This document shows, piece by piece, positions 6,144 through 9,447 of a stretch of 9,447 nucleotides of DNA; position 1 is the stretch's first letter; each line of letters begins with the position of its first letter. The stretch is taken from positions 1-9,447 of the forward strand of contig JAITHF010000301.1 of the NCBI GenBank assembly GCA_031280115.1, written 5' to 3'. The translations under genes and the position numbers were made by a program. Source of the stretch: Spirochaetaceae bacterium (lineage in GTDB: Bacteria; Spirochaetota; Spirochaetia; Treponematales; Breznakiellaceae). A model generated the notes under the pieces. That model searched no databases and was not told the origin of the DNA. It was given only the letters and a program-made list of their open reading frames with translations.

Positions 6144-6176
6144 GCTAAAAGCATATCAGACGCAGCGCGCCTTGTC

Positions 6177-6197
6177 TATCCTCATAAAAATAGGATA
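6177..6197. promoter_or_regulatory. Short inverted repeat in the pirin/methyltransferase divergent spacer
   Basis: TATCCT (6177-6182) and AGGATA (6192-6197) form a 6-bp perfect inverted repeat with a 9-nt AT-rich centre. It lies midway between two divergent start codons, 28 nt before the methyltransferase ATG. It could be an operator or a chance palindrome. Confidence 0.25.
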
Positions 6198-6224
6198 AAA
6201 TTAGGACTGAGAAAAATAAAAAAT

Positions 6225-7082
6225 ATGCGTAACAAACTTACCAAAGAATTAGCGGTCTGCGGCCTCAAAGCGGCGGCAGCCCTGGCCGCCGAACATCCGG
6301 CGGTTATCAACCGGCTTTTTATACGCCAGGACCGGCTGCCCCTGTTTACCAAAACGTGCAGAGCCCTGGCGGAACGGAAACATCCCTATAAGATCTGCGG
6401 CGACGAGGAACTGGAGCGGCTGTGCAGAAGCGCGCGCCATGAGGGGGTAGTGGCCATGATTGAGGAGCCGGAAGCCCGCAGCGCCAGCGGCGCGGACCTT
6501 GATTTTTGGGCGCAGGAAGGCAAGACCGGCGTGTTTCTGCACTCAGTAGGAAACGATTACAACCTTGGCGCGATTGTCCGGTCAGCGGCGTTTTTTGACG
6601 CTTATTTCATCGTGCTTTCCGAGGCGGACCTTGAGGCGCGGATAAGTACCGGCGCGTACCGGTCCGCTGAAGGGGGCATGGAATATGTGGTGTTCCGCAA
6701 GGTGCGGGATACTGCCGCGTTTTTGCGGGACGCTGCGAAGTCCCTGGTGGTTATAGGGGTGGAGCGGCGTTCCCGCCAGCGGATTGACGATTTGGAGGCT
6801 ATTGTCGAGGACAAGCGCAAAAAACTGGGGCCTCCTTCTTCCGGCAAAGCAAGGCCCGGGATTATGCTGGTGTTAAGCGACCACGAGGCCGGCCTTCCTC
6901 CGGCATTACAGAGCCACTGTTCGGTGCTGGTGCGTATTCCGGGAACCGGCTTTGTGGAGTGCCTGAATGTGGCGCACACTGCAACCCTTTTCCTCCACAA
7001 ACTCTCCTCCCTCAAGCCCCCGAAGGAGGCTTCAGCGGCGCAAGATACGGCAGGCCGGGTTTCTGATGCAGGGCTTGCTTGA
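6225..7082 (+). CDS. SpoU/TrmH-family tRNA/rRNA 2'-O-methyltransferase (YfiF-like)
   Basis: 285 aa. This family uses S-adenosylmethionine to methylate ribose 2'-OH in tRNA or rRNA, through a knotted SPOUT fold. The N-terminal substrate-binding-like domain (about 10-80) matches the YfiF type (VCGLKAAAAL, then a strand/helix, CGDEELERL, RHEGVVAMIE). The SpoU domain runs about 100-262: motif 1 NDYNLGAIVRSAAFF with the catalytic-type Arg119, the family string STGAYRSAEGG, motif 2 MLVLSDHEAGLP, and motif 3 IPGTGFVECLNVAHTATL. Motif 3 has Ala where LNVS is usual, and motif 2 has SDHE for the usual GxE. An extra basic segment (about 187-211) precedes motif 2, and there is a low-complexity tail from 262. 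I set the start at 6225, because the frame stays open back to 5658 only as antisense of pirin. No strong Shine-Dalgarno is visible. The exact RNA target is unknown. Confidence 0.88.
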   Translation: MRNKLTKELAVCGLKAAAALAAEHPAVINRLFIRQDRLPLFTKTCRALAERKHPYKICGDEELERLCRSARHEGVVAMIEEPEARSASGADLDFWAQEGKTGVFLHSVGNDYNLGAIVRSAAFFDAYFIVLSEADLEARISTGAYRSAEGGMEYVVFRKVRDTAAFLRDAAKSLVVIGVERRSRQRIDDLEAIVEDKRKKLGPPSSGKARPGIMLVLSDHEAGLPPALQSHCSVLVRIPGTGFVECLNVAHTATLFLHKLSSLKPPKEASAAQDTAGRVSDAGLA

Positions 7083-7084
7083 CG

Positions 7085-7113
7085 TAACGCCTCAGCGGAA
7101 TTCGATGGCGTTA
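7085..7113 (+). terminator. Hairpin just after the methyltransferase gene
   Basis: TAACGCC (7085-7091) pairs with GGCGTTA (7107-7113) across a 15-nt loop, starting 2 nt after the stop. No T-run follows. It is at most a weak or factor-dependent terminator. It abuts the outer inverted repeat at 7116. Confidence 0.35.
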
Positions 7114-7153
7114 GTGGCGCAACGCAGGCAGCCTTTATGGGGGGGTTTGGGGG

Positions 7154-7194
7154 CAGCCTCCGGCTGTTTCAGCAATCGTAGTTTGCACTATGAA
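7154..7194 (+). repeat. Dispersed hairpin-containing repeat, copy 2
   Basis: The CAGCC-TCC-GGCTG hairpin (7154-7166) is followed by TTTCAGC and AGTTTGCACTATGAACC. Copy 1 is at 82-122, with the same stem, a different loop, and a 3-nt length difference in the middle. It lies in the extra segment of the left arm, as if inserted there. Confidence 0.7.
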
Positions 7195-7223
7195 CCCCAA
7201 ACCATGAAGCGCCGGTAAAAAAG

Positions 7224-7264
7224 CCCTCCACATCCTCTTCAAAGAGGCGCGGAAGCGCCGATAA
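7224..7264. repeat. Inner inverted arm, left
   Basis: This pairs with 7550-7589 at 38 of 41 positions. The arm also holds two local hairpins of its own: CCTCTT/AAGAGG (7234-7239 and 7242-7247) and GGCGC-GGAA-GCGCC (7246-7259). The DNA could therefore form either two local cruciforms or one long stem with the array as its loop. Confidence 0.75.
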
Positions 7265-7301
7265 TTTTTTATATACCAACAGAGCGCGATGGAAAAACCG
7301 G

Positions 7302-7512
7302 TTTTTTGGGGCCCCAAATAAGTTTCTAGGGGTACCAAATAAGTTTTTTGGGTACCCAAATAAGTTTCTAGGGTACCCAAATAAGTTTTTTGGGTACCCA
7401 AATAAGTTTCCGGGGTACCCAAATAAGTTTTTTGGGGAATCAAATAAGTTTTTTGGGGAACCAAATAAAGTTTCTGGGGAACCAAATAAAGTTTCTGGGG
7501 ACCAAAAAAAAC
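7302..7512. repeat. Tandem array, ten units of 21 bp with palindromic GGGTACCC core
   Basis: Units begin at 7302, 7323, 7344, 7365, 7386, 7407, 7428, 7449, 7471 and 7492. The first seven are exactly 21 bp. The consensus is TTTYTNGGGTACCCAAATAAG. Units 1 to 7 alternate between a TTTTTT and a TTTC(T/C) start, which implies growth by 42-bp dimers. Units 3 to 6 have the GGTACC palindrome core, unit 1 has GGGGCCCC, and units 7 to 10 degenerate to GGGGAA(C/T)C or GGGGACC. Because the period is a multiple of three, minus-strand frames read a heptapeptide (LFGYPKN). There are no spacers, so this is not a CRISPR. Confidence 0.88.
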
Positions 7513-7549
7513 TATCCTGCCCCTGCATAAATCATTGTTTTATAACGAG

Positions 7550-7589
7550 TTATCGGCGCTTTCGCGCCTCTTTTAAGAGATGTGGAGGG
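7550..7589. repeat. Inner inverted arm, right
   Basis: Reverse complement of 7224-7264 with two substitutions and one gap. It keeps the local hairpin GGCGC-TTTC-GCGCC (7555-7568) and CTCTT/AAGAG (7569-7579). It runs straight into a separate 10-bp stem, GTGGAGGGTC (7582-7591) with GACCCTCCAC (7595-7604), which resembles the REP-like hairpins at 3298 and 3410. Confidence 0.75.
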
Positions 7590-7669
7590 TCATAGACCCT
7601 CCACGCCACCCCTAAAGGCTACCTGCGTTGCGCCCTTTCGCCTGCGACGTCCGCGGAGGCGCATCCTTC

Positions 7670-7732
7670 AGGGTTGTGACTAAAATTGCAGACCCTCTCA
7701 CCGCAGGAAGCACGTGAATCCCCCGCAGGGGG
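7670..7732 (+). repeat. 63-bp dispersed repeat, copy 2
   Basis: Gap-free match (53 of 63) to 3494-3556. It ends in the CCCCC-GCA-GGGGG hairpin (7720-7732), 36 nt before the HAD phosphatase start. It may contribute to the 5' flank of that gene. Confidence 0.75.
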
Positions 7733-7768
7733 TTTACGGGGAAGCGGATAAAAGATTATTCTTAAAAA

Positions 7769-8578
7769 ATGAAATCAATACGCATGATAGCCTTTGATTT
7801 AGACGATACGCTGCTGCGGTCGGATTTAAGCATCTCGTACCGTACGAGAAACGCGATTAAGCGCGCCGAAGCCGCGGGGGTTGTGGTGGTGCTGGCATCC
7901 GGCAGGATTCCGGCGTCTATGGAACGGTTTGCCCGCCTTTTGGGCCTGCACAAGCGCCCAGGGTATCTCATCTGCAATAACGGAACCCTTATACAGGAAA
8001 GCAACACCGGTACGGTCATCTATGAGACGGCCATACCCTCTAAAACCGCGCTCTTGGCCTTTGACCTTGCATCGGCAGAGGGATTTCCGGTCCAGCTCTA
8101 TGAGGACGACATTATGTACGTGTCCAAATCCAATGAATTCGCCGGCTATGACCAAAAGAGGAGCGGCCTGCGCCAGGTGGTGGTAGAGAACTTTAGGGAT
8201 ATGGTGGGATCAGGATGCTGCAAACTGCTTATTCCCGGGGACCCGATGATCTTAAAGCCTCTTGAAAACCTGCTGCGCTCTTATTTGGGCGGCAGCGCCA
8301 CCCTTTTTGCCAGCAGGCCCTATCTCCTTGAAATCCTTCCGCCCCAAACAAATAAGGGCGCCGCCCTTGAAAAAATCGCGGAGAAACTTGCGATACACCC
8401 CGAAGCGGTGCTTGCCATAGGGGATTCGGTGAACGACGAAGGTATGATTGCCTGGGCCGGCACCGGAGTCGCCATGATAAACGGCGACGAGCGTATCAAG
8501 GGCATTGCCAACGTGGTTACCGAAAAGTCCAATGACGACGACGGGGTTGTGGACATTATCCGGCGCTACGTGCTTTGA
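7769..8578 (+). CDS. Cof-type HAD-superfamily phosphatase (type IIB)
   Basis: 269 aa, typical for Cof-like sugar-phosphate or FMN/PLP phosphatases of the cytoplasm. All four HAD motifs are present: motif I FDLDDT with nucleophile D10 and acid/base D12, motif II LASGR with S44, motif III lysine K196 in TNKGAAL, and motif IV GDSVNDEGM with D219 and D223 for Mg2+. The C2B cap lies between about residues 80 and 190, including the NNGTLI entry at 70-75. The C-terminal NDDDGV resembles the usual NDDGV of this family. The start ATG is preceded by an A/T-rich stretch with no Shine-Dalgarno. A second ATG at 7784 would still keep motif I, so the exact start is open. The substrate cannot be told from sequence. 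The gene is followed by a strong terminator at 8658. Confidence 0.92.
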   Translation: MKSIRMIAFDLDDTLLRSDLSISYRTRNAIKRAEAAGVVVVLASGRIPASMERFARLLGLHKRPGYLICNNGTLIQESNTGTVIYETAIPSKTALLAFDLASAEGFPVQLYEDDIMYVSKSNEFAGYDQKRSGLRQVVVENFRDMVGSGCCKLLIPGDPMILKPLENLLRSYLGGSATLFASRPYLLEILPPQTNKGAALEKIAEKLAIHPEAVLAIGDSVNDEGMIAWAGTGVAMINGDERIKGIANVVTEKSNDDDGVVDIIRRYVL

Positions 8579-8657
8579 AAAAGCGGCAAACCCGCCGTAA
8601 CCACCGGCGCGGCTCTGTTGTTGTAAATAGTAAAACTTCTTCATAACTATTTCTCGT

Positions 8658-8699
8658 TGGCCGCCGCCGTTTACCTCCTTGCGGCGGCGCCATTTTTTT
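8658..8699 (+). terminator. Rho-independent terminator of the HAD phosphatase gene
   Basis: TGGC plus GCCGCC (8658-8668, one bulged C) pairs with GGCGGC plus GCCA (8683-8692). Seven Ts follow at 8693-8699. It is the clearest intrinsic terminator in the window. Its T-run overlaps the stop codon of the convergent minus-strand gene (8698-8700). Confidence 0.85.
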
Positions 8700-9447
8700 A
8701 CCCGCCAGAAAGGAGGGCCGGGCTGTTCAAGACTTTTTCTATCTCTTCTTGATAATACGCGCCGGCGGCTTCAAGAATTTCCGGTGTTTTAAGCTGGGGG
8801 CTGCGCCGCTTTATGGCCGCGGCCCCGGGAAGCACCGTGGCAAGGAGCAGGCTTTCCTCAGCAGTAAGCCGCCGCAGGTAGGCCCAGACAGACTCGGCGG
8901 CTTTGGGAAGGCTCCGTATTTTTTCCCCGTATTCAAAGAGAAAGTCAGCGGCCCGTACCGGCGAGCCCCCCGGGGCGAAGAGGCGGATAGTGTGGGGCCG
9001 GGGCGCCTTGTTTTCCCGCAGCGTAAGCGGCGCCCCAAGCCCTTTCACCGGAACCACCAGCGCCTGTATGGCGCCGGTCTTTTCTTCAAGCAGTTTCCGG
9101 TACCGGCTGAGGGTGGGGTTTTCGTAATACCAGATGTCTTCCCGGTTCACTTTGGTAAGAGCCGGGCTCCTAAAAAGAAACGCTGAGAAAAGAGTTTCCA
9201 GTGAAGAGAAGCGGTTCTGGCGGGCATCGAAATAGGGGTAGAGATAGGTCCCCCGGCTGTAGGCGCGCCCCAGAGGGTAGGCGAAGTCAGCGCCGTAAAG
9301 CGCCACCTCCTCGGCGCCCAGCATATCCGCCAGAGACAGCGCCGCATAGGTAACATTGCCGCCTGAGGTGTCCAGGAGGGGCCGAGGGCGCCAGCCGCGG
9401 GAGATATAGCGGGTAAACGGATGCCCCCCTGAAAAGAAGCGGGGGTG
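8698..9447 (-). CDS. MptE-like/DUF115 (Maf-type) protein, C-terminal part; 5' end outside window
   Basis: 249 residues are visible, open to the window edge. The region DTSGGNVTYAALSLADMLGA (visible residues 26-45) followed by EEVALYGADFAYP and YSRGTYLYPYF is the signature of the 6-hydroxymethylpterin pyrophosphokinase MptE-like fold, also called DUF115 or the Maf domain. In motile bacteria, Maf proteins transfer nonulosonic acids to flagellins. In spirochaetes the role is unproven, so motility or glycan modification is inferred. The final 150 residues are a less conserved tail with no motif I know. The ATG at 9322-9324 falls inside the conserved domain and cannot be the true start. The gene converges on the HAD phosphatase and its stop overlaps that gene's terminator. 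Confidence 0.8.
   Translation of the reverse strand, partial: HPRFFSGGHPFTRYISRGWRPRPLLDTSGGNVTYAALSLADMLGAEEVALYGADFAYPLGRAYSRGTYLYPYFDARQNRFSSLETLFSAFLFRSPALTKVNREDIWYYENPTLSRYRKLLEEKTGAIQALVVPVKGLGAPLTLRENKAPRPHTIRLFAPGGSPVRAADFLFEYGEKIRSLPKAAESVWAYLRRLTAEESLLLATVLPGAAAIKRRSPQLKTPEILEAAGAYYQEEIEKVLNSPALLSGG

Larger units (their letters stand above)
7116..7634. mobile_element. Compound inverted-repeat element enclosing a tandem array (MITE-like, no transposase)
   Basis: The outer arms 7116-7142 and 7609-7634 are reverse complements with one gap and one mismatch (ends GGCGCAACGCAGGC... and ...CCTGCGTTGCGCC). The inner arms 7224-7264 and 7550-7589 are reverse complements at 38 of 41 positions. 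The array at 7302-7512 sits between them. The left side has 81 extra bp (7143-7223), including the dispersed repeat at 7154-7194. The right side has 19 bp, part of a hairpin (7582-7591 with 7595-7604). I see no target duplication and no encoded transposase. A non-autonomous mobile element is the best reading. A structured non-coding transcript is the alternative. Confidence 0.5.

Noticed and set aside
5658..6224. Long N-terminal extension of the methyltransferase frame
   Set aside because: This part is antisense to the well-supported pirin gene and the family homology begins only after the ATG at 6225.
7139..7153. G-quadruplex
   Set aside because: Only two G-runs (7 and 5) occur together, and four are needed within one strand segment.
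8663..8682. Ribosome site AAGGAGGT on the minus strand in the terminator loop
   Set aside because: The nearest minus-strand ATG is about 28 nt away and opens only a frame antisense to the HAD gene.

Overview
The window most likely comes from a spirochaete of the termite-gut treponeme group (Treponema/Breznakiellaceae type). This is inference from gene style, not a database match. The cues are spirochaete-style lipoprotein signals (LFTGC, VIGGC), a large Ala/Thr/Gly/Ser-rich surface-type lipoprotein, a MptE-like/DUF115 protein of the kind found in motile bacteria, GC-rich coding DNA, and long gene-free spacers full of short repeats.

Layout: 1-80 is the last 25 codons of a plus-strand gene. 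81-941 is a gene-free spacer with a hairpin repeat, a REP-like palindrome, a tandem array of 18 units of about 20.6 bp, phased A-tracts and a structured leader. 942-3149 encodes a 735-aa lipoprotein. 3150-3590 is a GC-rich repeat spacer. 3592-3743 holds a strong sigma70-type promoter and tRNA-Lys(UUU). 3850-5356 holds two tandem paralogous FKBP-type prolyl isomerases, one a lipoprotein and one exported without a lipid anchor. 5409-6143 (minus) is a pirin. 6225-7082 is a SpoU/TrmH-family RNA methyltransferase that diverges from pirin. 7083-7768 is a second repeat spacer: a compound inverted repeat of about 519 bp encloses ten 21-bp tandem units. 7769-8578 is a Cof-type HAD phosphatase with a clear terminator. 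8698-9447 (minus) is the 3' part of a DUF115/MptE-like gene that runs off the window.

The two FKBPs, the lipoprotein and the spacers form the accessory part. The FKBPs probably help fold exported proteins in the periplasm. Pirin, the methyltransferase and the HAD phosphatase look like independent housekeeping genes.

The most unusual content is in the two repeat spacers. Both start downstream of a gene, carry the same 41-nt hairpin-containing repeat (82-122 and 7154-7194), and then run into tandem arrays of about 21 bp whose unit sequences are unrelated. The second array sits inside near-perfect inverted arms. No transposase, cas gene, toxin or defence gene is visible, so a functional system is only a hypothesis. 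The safer statement is that two related repeat-rich intergenic islands exist here and deserve a genome-wide search.
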